DNA of 44,321 bases from Bacillota bacterium (GTDB lineage Bacteria; Bacillota; Clostridia; Oscillospirales; Oscillospiraceae). This document shows, piece after piece, positions 32,944-41,056 of the stretch. The notes below the pieces were generated by a model, which was not told the origin of the DNA, ran no database searches, and saw nothing but the letters and a program-made list of their open reading frames with translations. Position 1 is the first letter of the stretch; every line of letters starts with the position of its first letter. Position numbers and translations under genes: made by a program. The DNA is taken from positions 1-44,321 of the forward strand of contig JALFUQ010000077.1 of assembly GCA_022784505.1 (NCBI GenBank), written 5' to 3'.

Positions 32944-33333
32944 TTAGTTTATGAACTTGTCTATCGCGGTGTTGAGATCTGAAATGACCTCAGCGTCGCC
33001 AGTTTCGACGGCATCTGTTATGCAGTGCTCAAGGTGGTCTTTTAATATCACCTTGGCAGTGCTGTTGAGTGCCGAGCGCACGGCAGCAAGCTGGATAAGC
33101 ACCTCTGTGCAATCTCTGCCGTCCTCGACCATCCGCTTAACGGACTCAAGGTGGCCTATGGCTCTTGCAAGCCGGTTTACTACCGCCTTGGTGTTTTCGT
33201 GCTTATGCGGATGCGTATGGTGATGATGCTCATGCTCCTCGTGCTCATGCATGTCGCTGCACGGCTGAGTTTCGTGGCAATGGATTATGCCGTCGCCGTG
33301 GTCATGGTAAAAGCCGTCGTCTGGTCTGTGCAT
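32944..33333 (-). CDS. CsoR/FrmR-family metal-sensing repressor with His-rich N-terminal extension
   Basis: A 129-aa all-helical DUF156 repressor. The core from residue 50 holds the copper-sensing Cys75-His100-Cys104 set with the same spacing (25 and 4) as Cys36-His61-Cys65 of Mycobacterium tuberculosis CsoR. Residues 1-49 are an added segment with 15 histidines and two cysteines (for example EHEEHEHHHHTHPHKH), which could bind nickel, zinc or copper. GGGAG precedes ATG 33333. No metal ATPase or chaperone gene is next to it, so the target is not evident. The sensed metal remains uncertain. Confidence 0.88.
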   Translation of the reverse strand: MHRPDDGFYHDHGDGIIHCHETQPCSDMHEHEEHEHHHHTHPHKHENTKAVVNRLARAIGHLESVKRMVEDGRDCTEVLIQLAAVRSALNSTAKVILKDHLEHCITDAVETGDAEVISDLNTAIDKFIN

Positions 33334-33362
33334 GTCTATCTCTCCCGGAAAAATATGTTTTG

Positions 33363-33391
33363 ATTTTAATACCGATGCCGCAAAAATGCAA
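33363..33391 (-). promoter_or_regulatory. Sigma-A promoter for the csoR-like gene
   Basis: On the minus strand TTGCAT (33391-33386), a 17-base spacer and TAAAAT (33368-33363) precede the gene by 30 bases. The divergent gap to sigK is 116 bases. I see no GC-rich dyad of the usual CsoR operator type around it. Confidence 0.65.
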
Positions 33392-33449
33392 GCGAAATTA
33401 ACGAATTTGTACTTGCCGCCTCCGCTTATACTGTTACGGAGGTGATTTG

Positions 33450-34148
33450 ATGTTTACTTCGGCGCTTATGATGCTGATAGGCGGCGCACTGTTGATGCTC
33501 AGGCTCTCGCCGAACGGTTCGTTTCCAAGCCCGCTCTCCAGGGAGGAGGAAAAGCTGTATGTCGACCGTTGGATCGAGGGGGATGTTGAGGCAAGAAATG
33601 TCCTCGTTGAGCATAATCTGCGGCTCGTTGCACACATCATAAAGAAGTATTATACCCAGACGAGCGATGTTGATGACCTTATCTCCATCGGCACGATAGG
33701 ACTCATAAAGGGCATAAACACATACCGTCCCGACAAAGGTGTGCGTCTTGCAACCTATGCAAGCCGTTGCTGCGAAAATGAGATACTGATGCATTTTCGC
33801 AGCATGAAAAAGACAGCGGGGGATGTGAGCCTGTCGGATGCCATTGACACCGACTCCGACGGCAACAGTCTGTCACTCATGGATGTGCTTGCGCAGGATG
33901 AGGAGCTGAGCGATGCTGTCGGCAATTTTGAGATATGCAGGAAGCTGCACGAATATGTGGATACGGCGTTGAGTGAAAGGGAGGCACGAATAATCAAAAT
34001 TCGTTACGGCTTGGGCAGTCTTGAGCCGAAGACTCAGCGCGAGACGGCGCAGCTGCTCGGCATAAGCCGCTCGTATGTCAGCCGCATCGAGAAAAAAGCC
34101 CTTGAAAAGCTGCGTCTTGCACTGGGCGAGGACGCAGCACCGGTATAA
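33450..34148 (+). CDS. sigK: RNA polymerase sporulation sigma factor SigK
   Basis: A late mother-cell sigma-70 factor. With ATG 33450 (GGAGGTG close upstream) it has 232 aa. A hydrophobic leader (FTSALMMLIGGALLML) corresponds to the pro-sequence removed by SpoIVFB-type proteolysis in B. subtilis. PLSREEEKLY, EHNLRLVAHIIKKYY and DLISIGTIGLIKGINTY form region 2; TQRETAQLLGISRSYVSRIEKKALEKL is region 4. The gene is one piece, with no skin-type insertion. It sits divergent to the csoR-like gene, an unusual neighbour. Confidence 0.94.
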   Translation: MFTSALMMLIGGALLMLRLSPNGSFPSPLSREEEKLYVDRWIEGDVEARNVLVEHNLRLVAHIIKKYYTQTSDVDDLISIGTIGLIKGINTYRPDKGVRLATYASRCCENEILMHFRSMKKTAGDVSLSDAIDTDSDGNSLSLMDVLAQDEELSDAVGNFEICRKLHEYVDTALSEREARIIKIRYGLGSLEPKTQRETAQLLGISRSYVSRIEKKALEKLRLALGEDAAPV

Positions 34149-34152
34149 AAGC

Positions 34153-34181
34153 TTGTACAGCACTGAAGAATGTGGTATAAT
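34153..34181 (+). promoter_or_regulatory. Sigma-A promoter for the VanY-type carboxypeptidase
   Basis: TTGTAC (34153-34158), a 17-base spacer and a perfect TATAAT (34176-34181), starting five bases after the sigK stop codon. This gives vegetative expression of the carboxypeptidase independent of sigK. Confidence 0.85.
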
Positions 34182-34206
34182 GCATCAACAGAAAGGCGGT
34201 GCGAAT

Positions 34207-35004
34207 ATGAAAATAAAAAAGGCGTTATTGCTGCTCATGCTCATAATTGCGGCGGCTGCGCTGGTTTTCGTTATTGAGTCCCGTACCGGCCTCAGATCAG
34301 AGGTCATTTTGGGCGGATCTAACGATGTTTTCGTTAATTCCGATAACCTCAAAAAGCCGCTTGACGACTATGACGGCAGCGTTGTGACCGAGGATAAGTA
34401 CGCAGACCTCAATTTTCCCAGCATTGATATCGAGGATTGGAACTATATTATCATAAACAGCAGCCATGTCATCAAGGACAATACTCCCGAGGTCTCCGAA
34501 GTCGGCGATCTTGGCATAAGCTTTGATAACAGAGCGATTAATCAGCTCGTCGGTCTTATCCAGGCGGCGCGCCAAGCCGGGTTTGACCCGTATGTCGCCC
34601 GCGGCTATGTGTCCTACACTGCGGCAACGCAGCAGATAAACGAGGAAGCAACTAAGCTTACTGCAGGCGGCAGGCTGAGCTTTGAGGAAGCGGTCAAAAT
34701 TGCGACCAAAAATTCCGAGGTGCCCGGCACGAGCGATCACCAGACGGCTCTCGGCGTTGATATTACCGATAAGCAGTACGACGAATACGACTACTCGAAG
34801 ATGAACGCCAAGTTCTTCAAGTGGCTCGATGAGCATTGCGCGGAATACGGCTTCATAAAGCGCTACCCCAGTGATAAGAGCAGCATCACCGGCGTTGACG
34901 AGCCGTATCACTATCGCTATGTCGGCGCAGTGGCTGCAAAATTCATTATGGAAAACGGAATGTGCCTTGAAGAGTTCGTGGAACACTACGATTATCAGAA
35001 ATAA
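34207..35004 (+). CDS. D-alanyl-D-alanine carboxypeptidase, M15B (VanY/LdcB type)
   Basis: A 265-aa secreted or membrane-anchored zinc peptidase trimming peptidoglycan stem peptides. Residues 1-22 form a signal/anchor helix (KIKKALLLLMLIIAAAA). The zinc motif GTSDHQTALGVDI fits SxHxxGxAxD, and the second part is EHCAEYGFIKRYP with EPYHYRYVG carrying the catalytic Glu and last His ligand. The track start at 34075 is inside sigK; ATG 34207 with AAAGGCGG upstream is right. Whether it acts on D-Ala-D-Ala or L,D-bonds cannot be told. No van resistance genes are adjacent. Confidence 0.92.
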   Translation: MKIKKALLLLMLIIAAAALVFVIESRTGLRSEVILGGSNDVFVNSDNLKKPLDDYDGSVVTEDKYADLNFPSIDIEDWNYIIINSSHVIKDNTPEVSEVGDLGISFDNRAINQLVGLIQAARQAGFDPYVARGYVSYTAATQQINEEATKLTAGGRLSFEEAVKIATKNSEVPGTSDHQTALGVDITDKQYDEYDYSKMNAKFFKWLDEHCAEYGFIKRYPSDKSSITGVDEPYHYRYVGAVAAKFIMENGMCLEEFVEHYDYQK

Positions 35005-35027
35005 ATGTATCTAAACGCAAAAAATAC

Positions 35028-35056
35028 TTGCAATGCAACTGCGTTGGTGTTATTAT
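35028..35056 (+). promoter_or_regulatory. Promoter of the rimP-nusA-infB operon
   Basis: TTGCAA (35028-35033), a 17-base spacer and TATTAT (35051-35056). The -35 element is part of a short palindrome, TTGCAATGCAA (35028-35038). The expected start near 35063 is only about 20 bases before a terminator hairpin. Confidence 0.78.
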
Positions 35057-35081
35057 ATCAGTGTAAGTCAGCAGGTTTTTC

Positions 35082-35108
35082 AGAGTGGGTCAACGCCCAC
35101 TCTTTTTG
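35082..35108 (+). terminator. Leader terminator (attenuator candidate) before rimP
   Basis: AGAGTGGG (35082-35089) and CCCACTCT (35096-35103) form a perfect 8-bp stem with a 6-base loop, then a T run (35103-35107). It lies between the operon promoter and the rimP start at 35146, so it must be read through for the translation operon to be expressed. Leader terminators upstream of rimP are reported in other bacteria; the mechanism here is inferred. Confidence 0.75.
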
Positions 35109-35145
35109 TTGAGCATTTTGCAATTGTTAAAAAGGCGGTTATGCG

Positions 35146-35589
35146 ATGAGTAAAGTAACGGAAAAGGTCGAAACGCTGGCACGACCCGTCGTTGAGGATG
35201 AGGGCTGCGAACTTTGGTCTGTTGAGTATGTCCGTGAGGCGGGCTCGTGGTATCTCAGAGTTTTTATCGACAAGGACGGCGGCGTCGGCATTGATGACTG
35301 CGAGAGGATAAGCCGCAGACTCGATCCTATCCTTGATGAGGCTGACCCCATTCCGGACAGCTATGTGTTCGAGGTGGGCTCTGCCGGTGCCGAGCGTGAG
35401 CTCAAGCGCCCATCGGATTTTGAAAAATTCATGGGCAGCGAAGTTGAGGTAAAGCTGTATCAGCCGTATGAGGGCAAAAAGTCCATCGTCGGCAAGCTTG
35501 AGGGCTACGAAAACGGCGATCTTACCGTCAACTCCGTTCGGTTTAAAAAGTCACAAGTTGCGCAGGTAAAGCTGCACATATCGATATAA
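35146..35589 (+). CDS. rimP: Ribosome maturation factor RimP
   Basis: A 147-aa protein that helps 30S assembly around S12. The N-terminal domain has CELWSVEYVREAGSWYLRVFIDKDGG and the family block ISRRLDPILDEADPIPDSYVFEVGSAGAERELK (shown in part), followed by an Sm-like C-terminal domain from about 85. AAGGCGG lies upstream of ATG 35146. As first gene of the operon it is the one directly behind the leader terminator. Confidence 0.95.
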   Translation: MSKVTEKVETLARPVVEDEGCELWSVEYVREAGSWYLRVFIDKDGGVGIDDCERISRRLDPILDEADPIPDSYVFEVGSAGAERELKRPSDFEKFMGSEVEVKLYQPYEGKKSIVGKLEGYENGDLTVNSVRFKKSQVAQVKLHISI

Positions 35590-35609
35590 TTTAAAAGGGG
35601 TATATAAAA

Positions 35610-36662
35610 ATGAACGCAGAATTCTTTTCGGCAATCGAAGATCTTGAAAAAGAAAAGGGCATTCCCAGAGAATACATGTATGACAAGATAAAGCAGGCGA
35701 TGCTCGCAGCCTTCCGCCGTGATAATCCCGAGTGCGCCGACAATGTCGATATCCTGCTAGATGAGAGCAGAAAGCGCATTGAGATGTATGTCAACAAGGT
35801 CGCTGTCGAGCAGGTCGAGGACAAAGCTCTTGAGATCGACCTTGAGGCTGCAAAGAAGATAACTAAGAGAGCCAAGGTCGGCGATACCATCAAGGTCCCC
35901 GTCGAGACTAAGAAGTTCGGACGCATAGCCGCACAGGCTGCAAAGCAGGTCATCATTCAGGGCATCCGTGAGGCCGAACGCGGCATAATCTATGAGGAGT
36001 TCACCTCAAAAGAGCATGAGATCCTTACCGGCGTTGTCTCCCGTATCGAGCCGAGAACCGGCAGCGTGTCTATACGCATAAACTCCAACAGTGAGTTTAC
36101 CGAGGCGATGCTCGCTCCCAATGAGAGAATAAAGAGCGAGGTTCTCACCGAGGGTGACCGCATCAAGGTCTATGTCGTTGAGGTCAGAAATTCCACCAAG
36201 GGTCCCCAGGTGCTCATCAGCCGCACCCACCCGGGCCTTGTAAAGCGCCTGTTCGAGCTTGAAGTTCCCGAGATTTTTGACGGTACGGTTGAGATCAAGT
36301 CCATCGCCCGTGAGGCAGGCAGCCGCACCAAGATGGCAGTCCTGTCGAACGACCCCGATATCGATCCCATCGGCTCCTGCGTCGGCCCCAAGGGCGGCAG
36401 AGTTGCAAACATCGTCGACGAGCTCGGCGGCGAGAAGATTGATATCATAAAGTACAGCGACGTTCCCGAGGAATATATCGCAGCAGCGCTTGCACCCAGC
36501 GATGTAATAAGCGTCACCATGTTTGAAGACGGCAAGAGCTGCCGCGTCATCGTACCCGACAGTCAGCTGTCCCTTGCCATCGGTAAGGAGGGGCAGAATG
36601 CAAGACTTGCAGCTAGACTGACCGGCTTTAAGATCGATATCAAGCCCGAATCCGAGGCGTAA
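35610..36662 (+). CDS. nusA: Transcription termination/antitermination factor NusA
   Basis: An RNA polymerase-binding elongation factor, 350 aa, the short form usual in Firmicutes without C-terminal acidic repeats. An N-terminal RNAP-binding domain (1-125) is followed by S1 (from GIIYEEFTSKEHEILTG, about 130-200) and two KH domains (DPIGSCVGPKGGRVANI and LAIGKEGQNARLAARLTG). NusA often regulates its own operon, consistent with the leader terminator upstream of rimP. GGGG lies upstream of ATG 35610. Confidence 0.97.
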   Translation: MNAEFFSAIEDLEKEKGIPREYMYDKIKQAMLAAFRRDNPECADNVDILLDESRKRIEMYVNKVAVEQVEDKALEIDLEAAKKITKRAKVGDTIKVPVETKKFGRIAAQAAKQVIIQGIREAERGIIYEEFTSKEHEILTGVVSRIEPRTGSVSIRINSNSEFTEAMLAPNERIKSEVLTEGDRIKVYVVEVRNSTKGPQVLISRTHPGLVKRLFELEVPEIFDGTVEIKSIAREAGSRTKMAVLSNDPDIDPIGSCVGPKGGRVANIVDELGGEKIDIIKYSDVPEEYIAAALAPSDVISVTMFEDGKSCRVIVPDSQLSLAIGKEGQNARLAARLTGFKIDIKPESEA

Positions 36663-36685
36663 TTTTTAAGAAAGGCGGCAGCAGG

Positions 36686-36952
36686 ATGCAAAAAAAAATA
36701 CCGATGCGGCAGTGTCTTGGCTGTCGCGAAATGAAGCCGAAGCGTGAGCTTATTCGTGCGGTGAAGTCTCCCGAGGGGGTAATCAGCCTTGACTTTAAAG
36801 GCAAAGCGGCAGGAAGAGGGGCATATATTTGCCCGAGTGCCGACTGCCTGAAGAAAGCAATTAAGGGTAAAGCGCTTGAAAAGGCGTTTTCCTCGCAGAT
36901 ACCGCCCGAGGTGTATGAAGAGCTTGAACGGCAGATGGAGGCGGTAAAGTGA
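36686..36952 (+). CDS. ylxR: YlxR/RnpM RNA-binding protein
   Basis: An 88-aa DUF448 protein. The signature is MRQCLGCREMKPKRELIR and GRGAYICPSADC, with cysteines in pairs. The B. subtilis protein was recently shown to bind the RNase P RNA and modulate its activity (RnpM). It lies in the conserved nusA-ylxR-ylxQ-infB order and overlaps ylxQ by 4 bases (GTGA). Confidence 0.93.
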   Translation: MQKKIPMRQCLGCREMKPKRELIRAVKSPEGVISLDFKGKAAGRGAYICPSADCLKKAIKGKALEKAFSSQIPPEVYEELERQMEAVK

Positions 36953-37380
36953 AGGAAAAAGCACTTAATCTGCTCGGCCTTATGCGAAAGGCCAATGCTG
37001 CTCAGATAGGCGAAACGGACACGGGAGCTGCTGCCCGAGCGCAGACGGCAAAGCTCGTGGTTTTGGCAAGCGATGCGTCGCGCAATGCGCAGAGCCGGGC
37101 AAAGGGCTTTGTGTACGGGCGGGATCTCCCGCTTATAACGCTTCCGTTTACAAAGCAGGAGATATCGGAGCATGTCGGCAAAAGCGGCTGCTCGATGGCG
37201 GCAATATGCGATCTTGGCTTCGCCGATGCATTTTTAAAGCTTTTATGTGAGCTGGATGACGGCTATGCCGACGCGGCAAAGATCGTATCCGAAAAGCTCG
37301 AGAGCCAAAAGCAGCGCAAGCGCGAGACCAGGGCGCATGAGAAAAACAAGAGGACAGGCAAGAGGAGGACTAATGCATGA
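36949..37380 (+). CDS. ylxQ: L7Ae/L30e-family RNA-binding protein YlxQ
   Basis: A 143-aa protein with an L7Ae-like RNA-binding fold in the first 100 residues ([42 protein letters not shown]) and a basic lysine/arginine tail. It probably binds kink-turn RNA. The start is GTG 36949, overlapping the ylxR stop; the stop overlaps the infB ATG. Its target RNA is not known. Confidence 0.9.
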   Translation: MKEKALNLLGLMRKANAAQIGETDTGAAARAQTAKLVVLASDASRNAQSRAKGFVYGRDLPLITLPFTKQEISEHVGKSGCSMAAICDLGFADAFLKLLCELDDGYADAAKIVSEKLESQKQRKRETRAHEKNKRTGKRRTNA

Positions 37381-39707
37381 GCATGATGAAATACAGAGTA
37401 CACGAGGTAGCAAAAGACTTTAATTCAACATCCAAGGTGATAAGCCAGATATTGACCGATTATGCGACCACGCCCAAGAACCATATGCAGGTTCTTGAAA
37501 ATGATGAGCTCGATCTCATATTCGAGTACCTCACCCAGCATAATCAGGTGGGCAGCATCGCTGAGATATTCAATACTCCGGCTCAGGCAGAGCCCAAGCC
37601 TTCCGAGAAAAAGCCTGCAAAGGACGAGAAAGCCGCAAAGCCCACTATGCCGCCTGCACAGTCTGCCGCTTCCGCTCCTGTTAAGAAGGAGAAGGAGAAT
37701 AAGCCCCATGTCCCCAGACAGGTGGCTGAGAAGCGTGTTATCGATACCCGTGGCAGCGCAGCGGTCAATATGACCAAATACGACGAAAAGTTTGACAAAA
37801 TGGCAGGTGAGCGTGGCCGCGACCGCGACCGCAAGGGCGGCAAGGAGAAGATTGTCAACAAGTCCAAGCAGCGTCAGCAGCAGGCTGCAAGCGCAAAGCG
37901 CCGTCAGGAAGAGCGCGACAAGATGCAGAAGCTTCAGCTTGAGATAGCCAAGAAGCAGCAGCTTAAGGTCTCCATTCCCGATGAGATCAATGTCGGCGAG
38001 CTTGCCTCCAGAATGAAAAAGACCGCAGGCGAGGTCATCAAGCAGCTTATAAAGCTTGGCGTTTTCGCCTCTGTTTCCGATGTTATCGATTACGACACCG
38101 CAGCGCTCGTCGCAATGGAGCTCGGCTGCAAGGTCGAAAAGGAGGTTGTCGTCACCGTCGAGGAGCGCCTTATCGATGACCACGAGGATACCGAGGACGA
38201 ACTCGTCTCCCGCGCACCCGTTGTTGTTGTCATGGGTCACGTCGACCACGGCAAGACCTCTCTGCTCGACTATATCCGCCATGCAAATGTCGCTTCCGGC
38301 GAGGCTGGCGGCATCACTCAGCATATCGGTGCATATACCGTTGAGATAAACGGCAGCCCTATTACCTTTCTCGACACCCCGGGTCATGAGGCGTTTACCT
38401 CCATGCGCGCAAGAGGTGCGATGGTCACCGATATTGCCATCCTTGTTGTCGCAGCGGACGACGGCATCATGCCGCAGACCATTGAGAGCATTAACCACGC
38501 AAAGGCAGCGGGCATCCCGCTTGTCGTTGCCATAAATAAGATGGACACCGTCGGCGCTAACCCCGAGCGTATCAAGCAGCAGCTAACCGAGTACGATATC
38601 GTGCCCGAGGAGTGGGGCGGCGAGACCATCGTTTGCCCCATTTCCGCAAAGACCGGCATGGGCATCGACAATCTGCTTGAAAACCTCGTCATTCTCGCCG
38701 AGGTTCAGGAGCTCAAGGCGAATCCGAACCGCGCTGCAAGGGGCGCTGTCATTGAGGCTCGCCTTGACAAAGGGCGCGGCCCCATTATGACCGTTCTCGT
38801 CCAAAACGGCACGCTCAAGCTCGGCGATATCATCATTGCCGGCACTGCTGTTGGCCGTGTCCGAACGATGATAAATGACAAGGGCATGCGCATCACCGAG
38901 GCAGGCCCGTCCGTGCCTGTTGAGATCTCCGGCATGTCCGAAGTCCCCAGCGCCGGCGACACCTTTAACGCCGTTGCCGATGAGCGCATGGCTCGTGAGC
39001 TCGTTGAGGAACGCAAGATCCAGCAGAAGAACGCAGCCTTCGGCACAAACAAGAAGGTCAGCCTTGAGGATCTGTTCAGCCAGATCCAGGCGGGCGAGAT
39101 GAAGACTCTCAACATCATCGTCAAGGCCGACGTTCAGGGCTCTGCCGAGGCCGTCAAGGCATCTCTTGAGAAGATAACCAACGAGGAAGTGCGCGTAAAG
39201 GTCATCCACAGCGGCGTCGGCGCAATAAACGAGTCAGATGTCATGCTCGCTGCGACCTCCGGTGCTATCATTGTCGGCTTTAATGTCAGACCCGACAATG
39301 CCGCCCGCGACAATGCCGCCCGCTCGAATGTCGATATGCGCATGTACCGCGTCATTTACGACTGCATCAATGAGATAGAAGCCGCCATGAAGGGCATGCT
39401 CGCACCCAAGTTCAAGGAAGTCGTCATCGGTCATGCCGAGGTTCGCGAGACCTACAAGGTCTCCAAGGTCGGCACCGTCACCGGCTGCTATGTCACCGAC
39501 GGCAAGATCCAGCGTGGCTGCTCGGTGCGTGTCCTGCGTGACAATGTCGTCGTCCACGAGGGCGAGCTTGCGTCGCTGCGCCGCTTCAAGGACGACGTTA
39601 AGGAAGTCGCAAGCGGCTATGAGTGCGGTATGCAGGTCGATAAATTCAACGACATCAAGGTCGGAGATGTGATCGAGTGCTTCGTAATGGAGCAGGTGAA
39701 TCCGTAA
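37377..39707 (+). CDS. infB: Translation initiation factor IF-2
   Basis: A GTPase that brings fMet-tRNA to the 30S subunit and promotes 50S joining, 776 aa. An N-terminal domain ([11 protein letters not shown]) is followed by a charged Lys/Ala/Pro-rich linker (70-200), IF2_N at about 200-250, the G domain with GHVDHGKT (287-294), DTPGHEAF and NKMD, then domains II-IV ending in a beta barrel. GGAGG is 8 bases before ATG 37377, which overlaps the ylxQ stop. Two further ATGs follow within three codons. Confidence 0.97.
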   Translation: MSMMKYRVHEVAKDFNSTSKVISQILTDYATTPKNHMQVLENDELDLIFEYLTQHNQVGSIAEIFNTPAQAEPKPSEKKPAKDEKAAKPTMPPAQSAASAPVKKEKENKPHVPRQVAEKRVIDTRGSAAVNMTKYDEKFDKMAGERGRDRDRKGGKEKIVNKSKQRQQQAASAKRRQEERDKMQKLQLEIAKKQQLKVSIPDEINVGELASRMKKTAGEVIKQLIKLGVFASVSDVIDYDTAALVAMELGCKVEKEVVVTVEERLIDDHEDTEDELVSRAPVVVVMGHVDHGKTSLLDYIRHANVASGEAGGITQHIGAYTVEINGSPITFLDTPGHEAFTSMRARGAMVTDIAILVVAADDGIMPQTIESINHAKAAGIPLVVAINKMDTVGANPERIKQQLTEYDIVPEEWGGETIVCPISAKTGMGIDNLLENLVILAEVQELKANPNRAARGAVIEARLDKGRGPIMTVLVQNGTLKLGDIIIAGTAVGRVRTMINDKGMRITEAGPSVPVEISGMSEVPSAGDTFNAVADERMARELVEERKIQQKNAAFGTNKKVSLEDLFSQIQAGEMKTLNIIVKADVQGSAEAVKASLEKITNEEVRVKVIHSGVGAINESDVMLAATSGAIIVGFNVRPDNAARDNAARSNVDMRMYRVIYDCINEIEAAMKGMLAPKFKEVVIGHAEVRETYKVSKVGTVTGCYVTDGKIQRGCSVRVLRDNVVVHEGELASLRRFKDDVKEVASGYECGMQVDKFNDIKVGDVIECFVMEQVNP

Positions 39708-39717
39708 TAAAACAAGC

Positions 39718-39743
39718 ATGGGCGGTCATAACAGACCGCCCAT
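39718..39743 (+). other. Perfect hairpin between infB and rbfA, no T run
   Basis: ATGGGCGGTC (39718-39727) and GACCGCCCAT (39734-39743) form a 10-bp stem with a 6-base loop, starting 10 bases after the infB stop and 21 bases before rbfA. TTCGACG follows, so it is not a typical intrinsic terminator. It may be an RNA processing or stability element. Confidence 0.6.
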
Positions 39744-39764
39744 TCGACGATAGGAGGAAACGAT

Positions 39765-40127
39765 ATGCCTTCAAATAAATTAGCAAGAACAAACGACGAT
39801 ATCCAGCTTGTCATGAGCAAACTGCTTCGTGAGATAAAGGATCCACGCGTCAATCAGGGTATGATAAGCGTGACGAGGGTCGAGACCACCGGCGACCTGC
39901 GCTACTCGAAGATCTGGCTGTCGGTCATGGGACTTCAGAACGAAAAGGAATTTAAAAAAGGTCTCAAATCCGCTGCCGGCTGGCTGCGCCGTGAGCTTGG
40001 CAGCAGCCTAAAGCTCAGAAACATACCCGAGCTCACCTTTGAGCTTGACCACAGCATCGAGTACGGTGCGCACATAAACGAGCTTATCAGCAATCTTGAT
40101 ATCAAGCACGATGAGGACGAGCAATGA
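39765..40127 (+). CDS. rbfA: Ribosome-binding factor A
   Basis: A 120-aa KH-like protein that binds immature 30S subunits during 16S 5'-end processing. LLREIKDPRVNQGMISVTRVE and LRNIPELTFELDHSIEYGAHI are the family blocks. AGGAGG lies upstream of ATG 39765. The stop overlaps the nrnA start by 4 bases. Confidence 0.96.
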   Translation: MPSNKLARTNDDIQLVMSKLLREIKDPRVNQGMISVTRVETTGDLRYSKIWLSVMGLQNEKEFKKGLKSAAGWLRRELGSSLKLRNIPELTFELDHSIEYGAHINELISNLDIKHDEDEQ

Positions 40128-41056
40128 ACTACCGTGAGTGTGCCGAATGGCTTAGTAACCATGATAATATACTGCTGCTGACCCATATCCGCCCCGACGG
40201 CGATACCCTTGGCAGCGCATCTGCGCTGTGCTCGGCTCTGCGCAGATGCGGCAAAAAGGCGGCGCTTTATAAAAATCCCGACATCACGCCCAAGTACATG
40301 AAGTACATTGAGCAGTATGTTGATGCCAATTTTGCATATGACTGCGTTGTCGCCGTTGATGTCGCCGAAAAGCACATGTTCCCCATGGGCTTCACCGGCG
40401 AGGCCGATGCCTGCATCGACCATCACCCGACAAATTCGCATTACGCCACCGAGCTTTTGCTGCACCCGGAAAAAGCATCCTGCGGCGAGGCGGTGCTTGA
40501 GGTCATAAAAGAGCTCTGCGGCAATGTTACGCCCGAGGAGGCAAGCCTTTTGTATATGGCTGTATCCACCGACTGCGGTTGCTTCCGCTACGCTAACGTC
40601 ACGGCGGAGACCTTTGCCGCGGCAAGCGAGCTTGCGTCATACGGAGCTTCGGTGCAGGCACTCAACTTTGACCTGTTCCGTCAGGTGTCGAGGGCCAGGA
40701 TCGTCCTCGAGGGAGAGATATGCTCGGGACTTAAGTTCTACAAGAACGATGCTGTCGTTATAGCGACCGTAACGATGGATATGATGAAAAATGCCGGAGC
40801 GACCGATGACGACTGCGACGACATTGCAGGCATACCCGGCAGGGTAGCGGGCTGCGTCGTAAGCATGGTCATTCGTGAACTCCGTGAGGGTAAATGCAAG
40901 GTCTCGGTCAGATCGCAGCCGAGCTTTGACAGTGCTGCCCTGTGTGCCGTGTTCGGCGGCGGCGGACACAAAATGGCCTCCGGCTGCACGATAAACGCAG
41001 ACCCCGACACCGTGCGCCAGATGATGATCGACGCTCTGGATAAGCTATGGGATTAA
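40124..41056 (+). CDS. nrnA: DHH-family phosphoesterase NrnA (nanoRNase/pAp phosphatase)
   Basis: A 310-aa bifunctional enzyme that degrades 2-5 nt RNAs and dephosphorylates 3'-phosphoadenosine 5'-phosphate. Mn2+ motifs are THIRPDGDTLGSA, CIDHHPTN, STDCGCFRY, and the DHHA1 substrate motif GGGGHKMASG. The place between rbfA and truB is conserved in Firmicutes. It overlaps rbfA by 4 and truB by 10 bases. Confidence 0.94.
   Translation: MNYRECAEWLSNHDNILLLTHIRPDGDTLGSASALCSALRRCGKKAALYKNPDITPKYMKYIEQYVDANFAYDCVVAVDVAEKHMFPMGFTGEADACIDHHPTNSHYATELLLHPEKASCGEAVLEVIKELCGNVTPEEASLLYMAVSTDCGCFRYANVTAETFAAASELASYGASVQALNFDLFRQVSRARIVLEGEICSGLKFYKNDAVVIATVTMDMMKNAGATDDDCDDIAGIPGRVAGCVVSMVIRELREGKCKVSVRSQPSFDSAALCAVFGGGGHKMASGCTINADPDTVRQMMIDALDKLWD

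Noticed and set aside
37820-37900. Repetitive Arg/Gln-rich stretch as a possible DNA repeat
   Set aside because: It is the low-complexity basic linker of IF-2, expected in this protein.
37425-38498. 357-aa minus-strand ORF opposite infB
   Set aside because: Shadow of the charged linker and G domain of IF-2; leucine/cysteine-rich with no domain or start signal.
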